64,000 nucleotides of DNA from Candidatus Eisenbergiella merdigallinarum (GCA_019119355.1 DWXE01000026.1:79895-143894), one strand, 5' to 3'. Counted from the stretch's first letter, positions 49,327 through 58,204 are shown. Translations and numbers: made by a program. The notes: generated from the sequence alone by a model not told the origin.

Positions 49327-50209
49327 CCAGCACAATCGAAGACAGCTGGACGAGGCCGTGGCTTCGATCCTGGCCCAGACCATGACGGCATGGGAGCTGA
49401 TTATCTGCGACGACGGCTCGGAAGGAGAAGCGGCGGGATATCTGGAGGAATACAGGGCGCTGGACAGGAGGATCCGCGTGCTGCGGCACGAGGAGAACAG
49501 GGGGCTGGCGGCCACCCTGAACGCCTGCATCGGCCTGGCCCGCGGAAAATATGTGGCCAGGATGGACGCGGACGACAGATCGAAGCCGGACCGGTTCGAA
49601 AAGCAGTATCGCTTTCTGGAAGAGAACCCGCAATACGCTTTTGTGGGCTGCAATGCGGATCTGATCGACGATAACGGGACGTGGGGGGCGCGCAGGATGC
49701 CGGAAAAGCCGGAACGGAGGGATTTCCTCCCGTTCTCCCCGTTCATCCATCCGTCCGTCATGGTGCGCCTGGAAGCGTACCGGATGAGCGGCGGCTATTA
49801 TGTGTCCCGGGAAACCTGGCGATGCGAGGACTATGAATTTTTCATGCGGCTGTACGCCATGGGATTTTCGGGGTACAACATGCAGGAGAGCCTGTTCTGC
49901 TATCGGGAGGACCGGGGGAGCTACGAAAAAAGAAAATTCCGGTACCGCGTGGACGAAATGAAAATCCGCCGGAGGAATTTCAGAAATCTCGGAATGAACG
50001 GCCCCGTCGCCTGGCTGTATACCATGCGGCCGGTGGCGGCGGGATTGCTTCCGGTCTGGCTTCTCATGTACATAAAACACCGGCAGTTCGCGGGAAAGGC
50101 GGCTGAAATTGAATCGAAATCTTACGAAGGATCACGACTGCTTTTGGGAAAAACCGCGAAAACTGCGGGCTTACAAAAGCCGGTTGAAAAGGACGCCAGG
50201 ACTGCTTGA
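49283..50209 (+). CDS. GT2 family glycosyltransferase
   Basis: 308 aa GT-A transferase. VVMGVYNQHNRRQLDEAVAS, ICDDGSEGEA, NRGLAATLNACIGLARGKYVARMDADD (DXD) and a GGYYVSRETWRCEDYEFFMRLYA acceptor-side motif place it with capsule/EPS side-chain transferases such as EpsE or CpsJ. The last 60 residues are hydrophobic then basic (AAGLLPVWLLMYIKHR), which suggests membrane association. It overlaps both neighbours: 44 nt with GT4 upstream and about 100 nt with the SRDG-domain gene downstream, so all three are one transcript. Confidence 0.9.
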   Translation: MSADVLITVVMGVYNQHNRRQLDEAVASILAQTMTAWELIICDDGSEGEAAGYLEEYRALDRRIRVLRHEENRGLAATLNACIGLARGKYVARMDADDRSKPDRFEKQYRFLEENPQYAFVGCNADLIDDNGTWGARRMPEKPERRDFLPFSPFIHPSVMVRLEAYRMSGGYYVSRETWRCEDYEFFMRLYAMGFSGYNMQESLFCYREDRGSYEKRKFRYRVDEMKIRRRNFRNLGMNGPVAWLYTMRPVAAGLLPVWLLMYIKHRQFAGKAAEIESKSYEGSRLLLGKTAKTAGLQKPVEKDARTA

Positions 50210-51527
50210 AGTCTCCGAACGGGCATATGCCATGCCGCAGGAGGGCGAAGCCGTCCGGCGGGACGGGGCGGCCGCCGTATCGTTTGTGCTGGGGCCGGTT
50301 CTCTTCGCCTTCCTCTGCTGGGTCATCCGGCGCGCCGGACAGCTGGGCTGGCGCAGGCTGTATTTTCTGTCCAGGGACGGATACCTGATGTGCGAAATGG
50401 CGCGGAGGATCTGCCGCAAAAGGAACATTCCCATAGAATGCCGGTACCTGTACGCTTCCCGCTTTGCCTGGAGGATCCCGGAACAGGATCTGGCGGGAGA
50501 AAAGGCCTTTCTGGACAGGATCTGCAGAAACGGCATGGAGGTGAGCTTTTCCGGGCTGATGAAGCGGGCGGGGCTGACGGAGGAAGAGGGGAGAAGGATC
50601 GCCGCGCTGCTGCGGCCTCAAAAAGGCTATGACGGCGTCCTTTCCGGGAAGGAAATCCGGGCGCTGCGCCTGCCGCTGGCTGAGTGCATGGAATTTCGAA
50701 GGCTCGCTTCCCTGCACGCCGGACGGACCCATGCAAACGCCGTGGCCTACCTGAAACAGGAGGGGCTTCTGGAAGAGGTTCCGTACGGAATCGTGGACAG
50801 CGGCTGGATCGGATCCATGCAGGAGAGCCTGAACAACCTTCTGCACAGCGCCGGAAAGCGGGAGGGGGTGCAGGGATGCTACTTCGGCCTGTACGACCTT
50901 CCGAAGGGAGCGAAGGAGGAAGATTACCATGCTTTTTATTTTTCGCCCGGTCTTGGAATCGGGAAAAAGGCGCGTTTTTCGAACTGCCTGTTCGAATGCG
51001 TATTCACCGCGCCGCAGGGAATGACGATTGGATATGAAAACAACGGGATCCGGATGATCCCGAAAAGGACGGAGCGGGCGGAAGAGGACCGCAGGCGGAT
51101 CGAAGAGATGAGGGACTGGTTTTTCGCCTATATGGACGCTATGGAGGAGCTGTGGGAAGAACGCCTTTGGGCGGAAGGGGAAGAGCTGGACGTCTTCCCG
51201 CTGCTGAAAAGCCTGATGTCCGCGCCGTCCCGGGAGGAGAGCCTGTTTTTCGGCAGCCTTTCCTTTTCGGACGACACGACGGAGGAAAGGATGCGGCCGC
51301 TGGCCGCCAGGCTGTCGCAGGGACAGCTCTTCGCCCAGCATCTGATCCCCCGGATCCTTTTGGAAACGCTGGGGAAAACGCGGAAGGAGAGCGGATGGAT
51401 GGAAGGAACCGTCCGCCTGTATGGAGGAAGATTGTATGCGTGGCACAGAGCGGAAACGCTTTTTTATAAATATCTGCTGTATGCGGGAATGCAGGGCCGG
51501 TATCGAAAACGGCGGAAGGCTGTCTGA
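50109..51527 (+). CDS. SRDG/D-GW domain protein, homologue of the COG5610 C-terminal domain
   Basis: 472 aa, cytoplasmic. No HAD motifs are present. LGPVLFAFLCWVIRRAGQLGWRRLYFLSRDGYLMCEMARR, RYLYASRFAWRIP, and later GIVDSGWIGSMQESLNNLL match, in order, the C-terminal domain of the HAD protein encoded three genes downstream (LFLSRDGDIL, RYALWSRLAAAK, AVDIGWAGSGAL). The function of this domain is unknown; it occurs in polysaccharide loci. The start is TTG at 50109 with AAAGGCGG 6 nt upstream, inside the GT2 gene; a later ATG (50230) without a ribosome binding site is the alternative. Confidence 0.75.
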   Translation: MNRNLTKDHDCFWEKPRKLRAYKSRLKRTPGLLEVSERAYAMPQEGEAVRRDGAAAVSFVLGPVLFAFLCWVIRRAGQLGWRRLYFLSRDGYLMCEMARRICRKRNIPIECRYLYASRFAWRIPEQDLAGEKAFLDRICRNGMEVSFSGLMKRAGLTEEEGRRIAALLRPQKGYDGVLSGKEIRALRLPLAECMEFRRLASLHAGRTHANAVAYLKQEGLLEEVPYGIVDSGWIGSMQESLNNLLHSAGKREGVQGCYFGLYDLPKGAKEEDYHAFYFSPGLGIGKKARFSNCLFECVFTAPQGMTIGYENNGIRMIPKRTERAEEDRRRIEEMRDWFFAYMDAMEELWEERLWAEGEELDVFPLLKSLMSAPSREESLFFGSLSFSDDTTEERMRPLAARLSQGQLFAQHLIPRILLETLGKTRKESGWMEGTVRLYGGRLYAWHRAETLFYKYLLYAGMQGRYRKRRKAV

Positions 51528-51530
51528 GCG

Positions 51531-52304
51531 ATGAAGCGTTCGGCACAGATCGGGCAGTATGTTTTCGTCATCCGGCAGCTGGTGGCGCGGGAAATCAAGA
51601 GGAAATATTCCAGGTCCTATCTGGGGATCCTCTGGAGCGTGCTTAACCCGCTGCTGAATATGGTGGTGCTGTCCTTCATTTTCACGAAGATGTTCAGCAG
51701 GAGCATCGAGAACTATCCCCTGTATCTGCTGACCGGACAGATGATCTGGCAGCTGTTTACCGGGGCCACCAGCTCCGCCATGACGGCCGTCGTGGACAAC
51801 CGCGTGATGCTGACCCGGGTGAAATTTCCCATGGCGATTTTTCCCGTGGCGCGCGTATACACCGCGCTGGTGAACTACCTTTACACCTTCGTCGCCTATG
51901 CCGTCATGCTTCTGGCGTTCGGGATCCGGCCGGAACCCACCATGGTCATTGCGCCGCTGATCCTTTTGTGCGTCACCGCATTTTCCCTGGGAATGGGGTA
52001 CCTGCTCTCCGCGGCCTATGTGTTTTTTGCGGATATCAAATACCTGTATTCCGTGCTGTTGAGCCTCTGGATGTACTGCTCCGCCATTTTTTACCCGGTG
52101 GAACAGCTTCCGGACGTCATCGGCCGCATCATCGAGGCCAATCCGGCCTACAACTACATCGCCTGCATGAGAAACGCGATGATCTACGCGGTCTGGCCGT
52201 CCGGAGCGCAGTGGGCCAGGATGCTGCTGTGGGCCGCGGGGATGTACGCCCTGGGCAGCCTGGTCTTCAAAAGCTGTCAGAACAGGATCATGCAGACTCT
52301 CTGA
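51531..52304 (+). CDS. Polysaccharide export ABC permease (Wzm/TagG type)
   Basis: 257 aa ABC-2 permease with six transmembrane helices. N-terminal VIRQLVAREIKRKYSRSYLGILWSVLNPLLNMVVLSFIF is the classic TagG/RfbA-type amphipathic entry followed by helix 1. YLLTGQMIWQLFTGATSS, VKFPMAIFPVARV and SLWMYCSAIFYPVEQLP are conserved as well. It forms the export channel with the ATPase encoded next, carrying lipid-linked polysaccharide across the cytoplasmic membrane. It starts 3 bp after the SRDG gene. Confidence 0.93.
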   Translation: MKRSAQIGQYVFVIRQLVAREIKRKYSRSYLGILWSVLNPLLNMVVLSFIFTKMFSRSIENYPLYLLTGQMIWQLFTGATSSAMTAVVDNRVMLTRVKFPMAIFPVARVYTALVNYLYTFVAYAVMLLAFGIRPEPTMVIAPLILLCVTAFSLGMGYLLSAAYVFFADIKYLYSVLLSLWMYCSAIFYPVEQLPDVIGRIIEANPAYNYIACMRNAMIYAVWPSGAQWARMLLWAAGMYALGSLVFKSCQNRIMQTL

Positions 52305-52317
52305 AATCGGAAAAAGG

Positions 52318-53307
52318 ATGGGATGGGAAATGATTGTCTCCGGCATGGTATCTGTCCGGATTTTGAGCGCCTGTATCGGGTGCGCCCTGCTGGCGGCGTC
52401 CGGATGCGCCGTCTTCCTGATCTGCAGAAACAGAAAGAAGAACCGGTATTACGATGAGGAAGACGAGGACTTCTGGGAAGATCTGACCACGGACGAACAA
52501 TGGAAGCGCTGGCAGGAAGAAGTGGAAGAAGCGGAACAGGAAATGGAAAAACAGCAGAAAACGCCGTACCGCGCTCCCGTGATCAACATCGACGACGTGA
52601 GCATGCGGTTCAAAATCAGCGAAGTCAACGCGGGGAGCTTTAAGGAATATCTTCTGGCGACCCTGAAACGTCAGAATAAATATCATGAACTGGAAGCTCT
52701 GCGCCATATTTCCCTGCAGATCCAGAAGGGGGAAGTGGTGGGAATCATCGGGACCAACGGGTCCGGCAAGAGCACGCTGCTGAAGCTGATCGCGGGGGTG
52801 TTGAAGCCCTCGGAGGGCAGCATTTCGGTGGACCGGAAAAAAGTCCAGCTGCTGACCCTGGGGACGGGCTTTGATTCCGAACTGACGGCGCGGGAAAACG
52901 TCTACTTAAACGGGGCGATGATCGGCTACAGCAGGGAATTCATCGACGCGAACTACGAGAAAATCGTGGAATTCGCGGAGCTGCAGGGATTTATGGACGA
53001 GAAGATCAAAAACTTCTCCTCCGGAATGATGTCCCGGCTGGGGTTCGCCATCGCCACGGCGGGCGAGACGGGAGAGATCCTCATTCTGGACGAGGTGTTG
53101 AGCGTGGGGGACATCTTCTTCCGAAAAAAGAGCGAAAAGCGGATTCAGGAAATGATTCACAGCGGGTCCACGGTGCTGATGGTGTCCCATTCCACGGATA
53201 CGATCATCAAAAACTGCACCAGGGCGGTGTGGATTGAAAAAGGGGTTTTAAAGGAAATCGGAGATCCCAGGAAGGTGTGCGAAGCCTACCGGAAAATGGC
53301 GGGATAA
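52318..53307 (+). CDS. Polysaccharide export ATPase (Wzt/TagH type) with N-terminal membrane anchor
   Basis: 329 aa. The ABC domain (about 88-329) has VINIDDVSMRF, Walker A GTNGSGKST, Q-loop LGTGFDSELTARENVYLNG, signature NFSSGMMSRLGFAIA, Walker B ILILDEVLSVGD and switch MVSHSTD, the TagH/KpsT pattern. Ahead of it is a membrane helix (about 12-36: SVRILSACIGCALLAASGCAVFLIC), a basic stop-transfer and a very acidic linker (YYDEEDEDFWEDLTTDEQWKRW). Normal Wzt/TagH proteins begin at the ABC domain. There is no C-terminal carbohydrate-binding domain. ATG 52318 or 52330 may be used; AGGA lies 10 nt from the second. Confidence 0.88.
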   Translation: MGWEMIVSGMVSVRILSACIGCALLAASGCAVFLICRNRKKNRYYDEEDEDFWEDLTTDEQWKRWQEEVEEAEQEMEKQQKTPYRAPVINIDDVSMRFKISEVNAGSFKEYLLATLKRQNKYHELEALRHISLQIQKGEVVGIIGTNGSGKSTLLKLIAGVLKPSEGSISVDRKKVQLLTLGTGFDSELTARENVYLNGAMIGYSREFIDANYEKIVEFAELQGFMDEKIKNFSSGMMSRLGFAIATAGETGEILILDEVLSVGDIFFRKKSEKRIQEMIHSGSTVLMVSHSTDTIIKNCTRAVWIEKGVLKEIGDPRKVCEAYRKMAG

Positions 53308-53345
53308 AGGCGGGACGAAAGCGGACCGGGAGAAAGAGGAAACGG

Positions 53346-55361
53346 ATGACGGAGCTCAGGATGCGGGTATACGGCGCGCTGGTCAACCGGGTGCCGGAGA
53401 TACGGGAAAAATATCATAACGTTCGGGACGGGCAGACGGATTCCCGGGAGCGCCTTCGGGCATGGGCGTACCTCCTCTTTTTAAACGCCGTCTGGGCGCT
53501 GGGGCTGGCTGGCGTTTTCGGGCTTGCCGGGGGATCCCGGAGCCGAAAGGGGCCGGACTGCAGGACGGCGGCCAGGCTTCCCGACGGGCCGGAATCCGCT
53601 CTCTCCCTTCGGGAATCCCCCCAGGAGCTGGCGGACCGCCTGGAGCCCTTCGACGTCGTTTCCTTCGACGTATTCGATACCCTGCTGCTGCGCCCGGTCT
53701 GCAGGCCGGAAGATCTCTTTTATCTGGTAGGGGAAAGGCTGGGATACCCGGACTTTAAAAACCTCCGGATGCGGGCGGAAGAAGCGGCCCGAAAGGAGTG
53801 CGAAAGGCTGGAAGGGCACCGGGAAACGGATCTTTTCCGCATTTACGGCTGGCTGGAACGGGAAGCCGGGATCTGCGCGAAGGAAGGGATGCGGGCGGAA
53901 GAGAGGGCGGAGGAGGAGCTGTGCTTCGCCAACCCGTATCTGCTGGAGACCTTCCGGATCTTAAAGGAGAGGGGAAAACGGATCATCGCCCTGTCGGACA
54001 TGTACCTTTCCGAAAAACAGATCCGCAGGATGCTGGAAAAATGCGGGTTTACCGGGCTGGAGGGCTGTCTGGTCTCCTGCGGGCAGCGCTGCTCCAAAAG
54101 CGACGGAGGGCTGTATGAAGCGGCAAAACGGCTGTTCGGGCCGGACCGCTCCTTCGTCCACATCGGGGACAACCCCGTATCCGACGGCGAAAACGCGAAG
54201 CGGGCCGGCTGGAGCAGCGTCCGGTATCAGAACGTCAACGAAAGCGGGAAGGCGTACCGGGCCGTGGAAATGTCCCCGGTGGCCGGCAGCATCTACAGGG
54301 GGCTGGTCAATGCCCGGCTGCACAACGGCCTGACCTGTTACGATAAAGATTACGAATACGGCTTTGTCTACGGTGGAATTTTTGCCCTGGGCTATTGCCA
54401 GTTCATCCACGCCTGCGCAAAGGCGCGGGGGACGGAAAAAATCCTCTTTCTGTCCAGGGACGGGGACATCCTAAAACAGGTGTACGACCGGCTCTATCCG
54501 CAGGAAGCGAAGGCAGGAAGGACGCGGTACGCCCTCTGGTCCAGGCTGGCGGCGGCGAAACTGTCCGCAGGCTTTTACCGTCAGGACTATTTCCGGCGGT
54601 TTCTGTTCCACAAGGTGAATCAGGGCTATACGCTGCGGGAAATCTTTTCCACCATGGAGCTGGAGGATCTTCTGGACGGGATCGAAGATCCCCGGGCGCA
54701 GCTGACGGATAAAAACGTCGGCGTCGTAAAGGACTATCTGTGCGGCCGGTGGGAAGAGGTGCTGGCCCATTACGAAAAGCAGAACGAAGAGGCGAAAGCA
54801 TATTATGAAGAGGCGCTGTCCGGATGCAGGACCGCGGCGGCCGTGGACATCGGCTGGGCGGGGAGCGGCGCGCTGGCTCTGGATTACCTGGTCAACCGGG
54901 TCTGGAAACTGGGCTGCGACATCACGGGCATCGTGGCCGGAACCAATACCCCGCACAACGCGGAGCCGGATATGAGCGAGGCGCAGCTGGCATCGGGAAA
55001 GCTGATCAGTTACGCGTTTTCCTCCGCGCACAACCGGGATCTGTGGGAACGGCACGACCCCGCGAAAGGGGATAACGTGGTGATGGAACGGCTACTCTCT
55101 TCCCCGCTTCCGGGATTTCGGGGATTTGCCGGGGAGGATTATGAGGCGAAGGCGCTGGCACCGCGGGCGGATGAGGAAGCGCGCCGCGCCGCGCGGATCC
55201 AGGCCGGCGTTCTGGACTATTGCAGCCTGTATCAGTCCTTAAGGATCCCGGAATACGCGGGCGCGATCAGCGGCCGCGATGCGGCGGCCCCTGCGTTTTT
55301 GTGGATGGCCGGAAAAAAGAAGCTGCCGGAGGGAACGGACATCCAGTGCGTCCTGACCTAA
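53346..55361 (+). CDS. HAD-superfamily hydrolase with C-terminal SRDG/D-GW domain (COG5610 type)
   Basis: 671 aa. After a hydrophobic N-terminal segment (AYLLFLNAVWALGLAGVFGLAGG, about 42-64) comes a HAD phosphatase domain: DxD in VSFDVFDTLLLRPV, motif II ALSDMYLS, motif III Lys in CSKSDGGLY and motif IV HIGDNPVSDGENA, all intact. The C-terminal half has FLSRDGDIL, RYALWSRLAAAKLSAGF and AAVDIGWAGSGALALDYL. The whole is the COG5610 predicted hydrolase found in capsule loci; the substrate is unknown. AGAGGA lies 5 nt before the ATG. It follows the Wzt-like gene by 38 bp. Confidence 0.85.
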   Translation: MTELRMRVYGALVNRVPEIREKYHNVRDGQTDSRERLRAWAYLLFLNAVWALGLAGVFGLAGGSRSRKGPDCRTAARLPDGPESALSLRESPQELADRLEPFDVVSFDVFDTLLLRPVCRPEDLFYLVGERLGYPDFKNLRMRAEEAARKECERLEGHRETDLFRIYGWLEREAGICAKEGMRAEERAEEELCFANPYLLETFRILKERGKRIIALSDMYLSEKQIRRMLEKCGFTGLEGCLVSCGQRCSKSDGGLYEAAKRLFGPDRSFVHIGDNPVSDGENAKRAGWSSVRYQNVNESGKAYRAVEMSPVAGSIYRGLVNARLHNGLTCYDKDYEYGFVYGGIFALGYCQFIHACAKARGTEKILFLSRDGDILKQVYDRLYPQEAKAGRTRYALWSRLAAAKLSAGFYRQDYFRRFLFHKVNQGYTLREIFSTMELEDLLDGIEDPRAQLTDKNVGVVKDYLCGRWEEVLAHYEKQNEEAKAYYEEALSGCRTAAAVDIGWAGSGALALDYLVNRVWKLGCDITGIVAGTNTPHNAEPDMSEAQLASGKLISYAFSSAHNRDLWERHDPAKGDNVVMERLLSSPLPGFRGFAGEDYEAKALAPRADEEARRAARIQAGVLDYCSLYQSLRIPEYAGAISGRDAAAPAFLWMAGKKKLPEGTDIQCVLT

Positions 55362-55397
55362 ACGGCGAAGGGAAGACGAAAGGAAGACGAAAGAGAG

Positions 55398-56297
55398 TTG
55401 GACAGATCGATGGAGAAAATACGAAAAACGGACGAAAAGAAAAGGGCGCGGCTCGTCAGGCCGGCCTGCGCGGGGCTTCTTGCGGCCCTGGCGCTGATGG
55501 CAGCGGCCTGTTCGGGAGGGCGGGAGCCGGGAGCGTCCGCGGAATCCGGAACGAACCGGGAAGAAACGCCGACGTCGGAAGCCGCGCCGGAAGAGACGTC
55601 GGAAACCTGGACTGAAGGGTTTTCGGAAAATGCCGCGGGATCCGCAGAAACTGAGGAATCCGCGGAAAATGTGAAAGCCGGGGAGACGGCCGGTTCGCCG
55701 GAAACTCCGGCAGCGTCGGATCCGTCGGAGGAGATCCCCGATCTCGCCGGATTAAAGAAACAAAACGAAGACATTTACGCCTGGATATCCATCCCGGGAA
55801 CCGGGCTGAGCTTTCCGATCCTTCAGTCCGGGGAGGACGAAACCTTTTACCTGACCCATGACGAAAACGGGGAACCGGACGACGGCGGCTGCATTTATAC
55901 GGAATACTTCAACCGGAAGGATTTTTCGGATCCCAATACCGTCATTTACGGCCGGAACGTGGAGGGAAGGTTTGGCGGGCTCCATCAGTATCAGGACAGG
56001 GACTTCTTCGACGCCCACAGAACCGTGGAAATCCGTCTGGAGGATCGGACGCTGACCTACGAGATTTTTGCGGCCTACGAGTTCGACGACAGACACCTGA
56101 TCAAAATCTACGATTTCTGGGATAAGGACATTTTTGCATCTTATCTGGAGACGGTCTTTTCCCAGAGAGCCATGGACGCGTACATCGACGGCTCCGTCTC
56201 CGTGACAGAAGAGGACAAAATCATCACCCTGTCCACCGGAGTGACCGGAAAAGAGGACAGGAGATACCTGGTGCAGGCCGTTCTGATTTCGGGGTAA
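55398..56297 (+). CDS. Sortase-B-like lipoprotein lacking catalytic His and Cys
   Basis: 299 aa. The signal has a lipobox ending MAAAC, then a long Ser/Glu/Thr-rich linker (about 45-115) and a class-B sortase domain: DIYAWISIPGTGLSFPILQSGE, FYLTHDENG, CIYTEYFNRKDFSDPNTVIYGRNVEGRFGGLHQYQD, ITLSTGVTGKEDRRYLVQAVLI. Catalytic His of YGHN is Arg 186 (YGRN) and catalytic Cys of LSTC is Gly 281 (LSTG); the Arg (288/289) remains. Transpeptidation should be impossible. It is probably anchored outside and acts as a binder. TTG 55398 is the longest supported start; ATG 55410 is possible. The LCP gene follows by 5 bp. Confidence 0.82.
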   Translation: MDRSMEKIRKTDEKKRARLVRPACAGLLAALALMAAACSGGREPGASAESGTNREETPTSEAAPEETSETWTEGFSENAAGSAETEESAENVKAGETAGSPETPAASDPSEEIPDLAGLKKQNEDIYAWISIPGTGLSFPILQSGEDETFYLTHDENGEPDDGGCIYTEYFNRKDFSDPNTVIYGRNVEGRFGGLHQYQDRDFFDAHRTVEIRLEDRTLTYEIFAAYEFDDRHLIKIYDFWDKDIFASYLETVFSQRAMDAYIDGSVSVTEEDKIITLSTGVTGKEDRRYLVQAVLISG

Positions 56298-56302
56298 AGA
56301 AA

Positions 56303-57421
56303 ATGAATCGAGCGACGAAGAAAAGGAAAAAGAGAAGAAAGCTGCGCGGATGGAGCCCCAGAAGGAAGGTTCTGACCGCTTTGGCCGCAGTCGCGGGGAT
56401 CTTTCTTCTGGCTGGCGCGACGGCCCTGGCGGCGCTGGGGATTCTGGATCACCAGGGCAAAAAGCGGCTGGCGCAAAAGCAGGAGGCCGTTCCGGAATCC
56501 ATGAATTTCAGCGCCTCGCTGGACGGGTCGGAAATTCCCGGCACCGGTCAGCTGCGGTATCAGGGAAAAACCTATACCTATCAAAACGACAGGATGACCT
56601 TTCTGATCATGGGGATCGATAAGACCGGAAAAATGGAGAGCTCGGAAGATCTCTATGCGGGAGGACAGGCGGACGCCCTCTTCCTGGCGGTTCTGGATCC
56701 GCAAGAGCGCAGCATCAGCGTCATCGGCATCAACCGGGACGCCATGACGGAGATTTCGGTTTATGACAGAAACGGGCTGTACGCGGGGAAGGAGACGGCG
56801 CAGATCGCCCTGGCCCACGCCTACGGGGACGGGATGGAAAAGAGCTGTGAAAATACGGTGGAAGCGGTGAGCCAGCTGTTCTACGGCCTGCCCATCCACG
56901 GATACTGCGCGCTGAATATGGAGGTGGTCGGGCTGCTCAACGACGCCGTGGGGGGAGTGGATGTGATCATTCCGGAATCCGCGGCGGGAGCGGATATGGA
57001 GATCGACGGAGAGCGCCATAAGACCGGATGGGTGACGGGGCAGGAAGTCCACCTGATGGGGGACGACGCCTACACGTTTATCCGATATCGGGACACGCAG
57101 CAGGCGCAGAGCGCAGAAGCCCGGCTGGAGCGGCAAAAGACGTATCTTCAGGCGTTTCTCGCCCGGGCCGTCGGCGCGGTGAAACAGGATCTTGCGCTCC
57201 CCCTGACGCTGTATCAGGCCATCACCCCCTACATGGTGACGGACATCACCGCGCAGGAAGCGGTGCACATCGCCAAAGAAGCGGTTTCCTACAGCTTCTC
57301 CGAAGAGGATTTCCATTCCCTGCAGGGAGAAGTTCGGATGGGGGAAGTGTTCGAAGAATTTTACCCGGACGAAACCGCGCTGTATGAACTGATTTTGGAT
57401 ATTTTTTATGAAGAAAACTGA
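56303..57421 (+). CDS. LytR-CpsA-Psr (LCP) family cell-wall polymer ligase
   Basis: 372 aa. Short basic cytoplasmic tail, one transmembrane helix (about 25-47: LTALAAVAGIFLLAGATALAALG), and an extracytoplasmic LCP domain: FLIMGIDKTG, GGQADALFLAVLDPQ, catalytic-Arg stretch VIGINRDAMTEI, DAVGGVDVIIPE, DAYTFIRYRDTQQAQSAEARLERQKTYL. LCP enzymes move undecaprenyl-phosphate-linked polymers to peptidoglycan; here it would attach the polysaccharide exported by the Wzm/Wzt-like pair. It is 5 bp downstream of the sortase-like gene. Confidence 0.92.
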   Translation: MNRATKKRKKRRKLRGWSPRRKVLTALAAVAGIFLLAGATALAALGILDHQGKKRLAQKQEAVPESMNFSASLDGSEIPGTGQLRYQGKTYTYQNDRMTFLIMGIDKTGKMESSEDLYAGGQADALFLAVLDPQERSISVIGINRDAMTEISVYDRNGLYAGKETAQIALAHAYGDGMEKSCENTVEAVSQLFYGLPIHGYCALNMEVVGLLNDAVGGVDVIIPESAAGADMEIDGERHKTGWVTGQEVHLMGDDAYTFIRYRDTQQAQSAEARLERQKTYLQAFLARAVGAVKQDLALPLTLYQAITPYMVTDITAQEAVHIAKEAVSYSFSEEDFHSLQGEVRMGEVFEEFYPDETALYELILDIFYEEN

Positions 57422-57505
57422 GGTATTGGCAGAGCGGGAAACCGCCTGTTGATATATAGAAGCCACACACATCAAGAACTAATTTTCAGGAAGGGGAAGA
57501 TTGAC

Positions 57506-58204
57506 ATGAAAAGAAAAATGGCAATCGTATTATCCGCAGTCATGGCCCTCACCATGGGAATGACTGCGATGGCGGCTCCCAGCCCGTCCATTCAGAAGGA
57601 AACAGTGCAGCAGGTAGTGGTAAGCTCCTCCATCGGAACGACCGGAGCCGCACAGGCGACCAGCGCGGTCAGCGAAAAGTCCGCGGTGCTTCCTGGTACC
57701 ACTTTCACCACTGCCAGCGGACAGGTTGTGGACGCTGCGGCGGTAGCGATCGTTACCAGCCCGGCTACGGCTGAGCAGGCGCAGACGGCTGCGGCATCTC
57801 TGGCTGCTGCCATCGCATCCGCGGATGTGAAGGTGATGAACTTCACCGGCCTGGCTGCCATGTCCTTAACGGACGCCAGCGGCAACCTCAATATCGTAAA
57901 CAACATGACCATCGGCCTGGCTACGGCTTCCGGCGAAGCTGTGGCTCAGAACGGCTCCATCTCCGCGGCGTTCGCGCTGAGCGATATCCTCGGCGGCGCG
58001 ACCCTGGCGGAAGGTGAAACCGTACAGGCGCTGTACCAGAGAGCGGACGGCACGTGGGTAGCGGTACCCGTCGTGATCGCCAACGGAGCGATTGCGATCG
58101 CTCTTCCCGCTTTCGGCGGAGCCGTAAACGTTACATTCATCGTTGCCAAAGGCGCGCCCATGAGCGCGATTCCCGCGGCTGCGGCAACCTCTCCCAGAAC
58201 CTGA
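57506..58204 (+). CDS. Secreted Ala-rich protein of unknown function
   Basis: 232 aa. Clear Sec signal: MKRKMAIVLSAVMALTMGMT then AMA with cleavage likely before APSPS. The mature part is rich in Ala, Val, Thr and Ser, low in charge, with repeated TxASG/ATASG turns (TASGQVVDAAAV, TDASGNLNIV, ATASGEAVAQ) and a C-terminal EGETVQALYQRADGTWVAVPVV module, suggesting a beta-rich, possibly self-assembling extracellular protein. There is no sortase motif or membrane anchor. AGGAAGGGGAAG precedes the ATG. It sits between the LCP gene and the GlfT2-like gene; no family is recognised. Confidence 0.75.
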   Translation: MKRKMAIVLSAVMALTMGMTAMAAPSPSIQKETVQQVVVSSSIGTTGAAQATSAVSEKSAVLPGTTFTTASGQVVDAAAVAIVTSPATAEQAQTAAASLAAAIASADVKVMNFTGLAAMSLTDASGNLNIVNNMTIGLATASGEAVAQNGSISAAFALSDILGGATLAEGETVQALYQRADGTWVAVPVVIANGAIAIALPAFGGAVNVTFIVAKGAPMSAIPAAAATSPRT

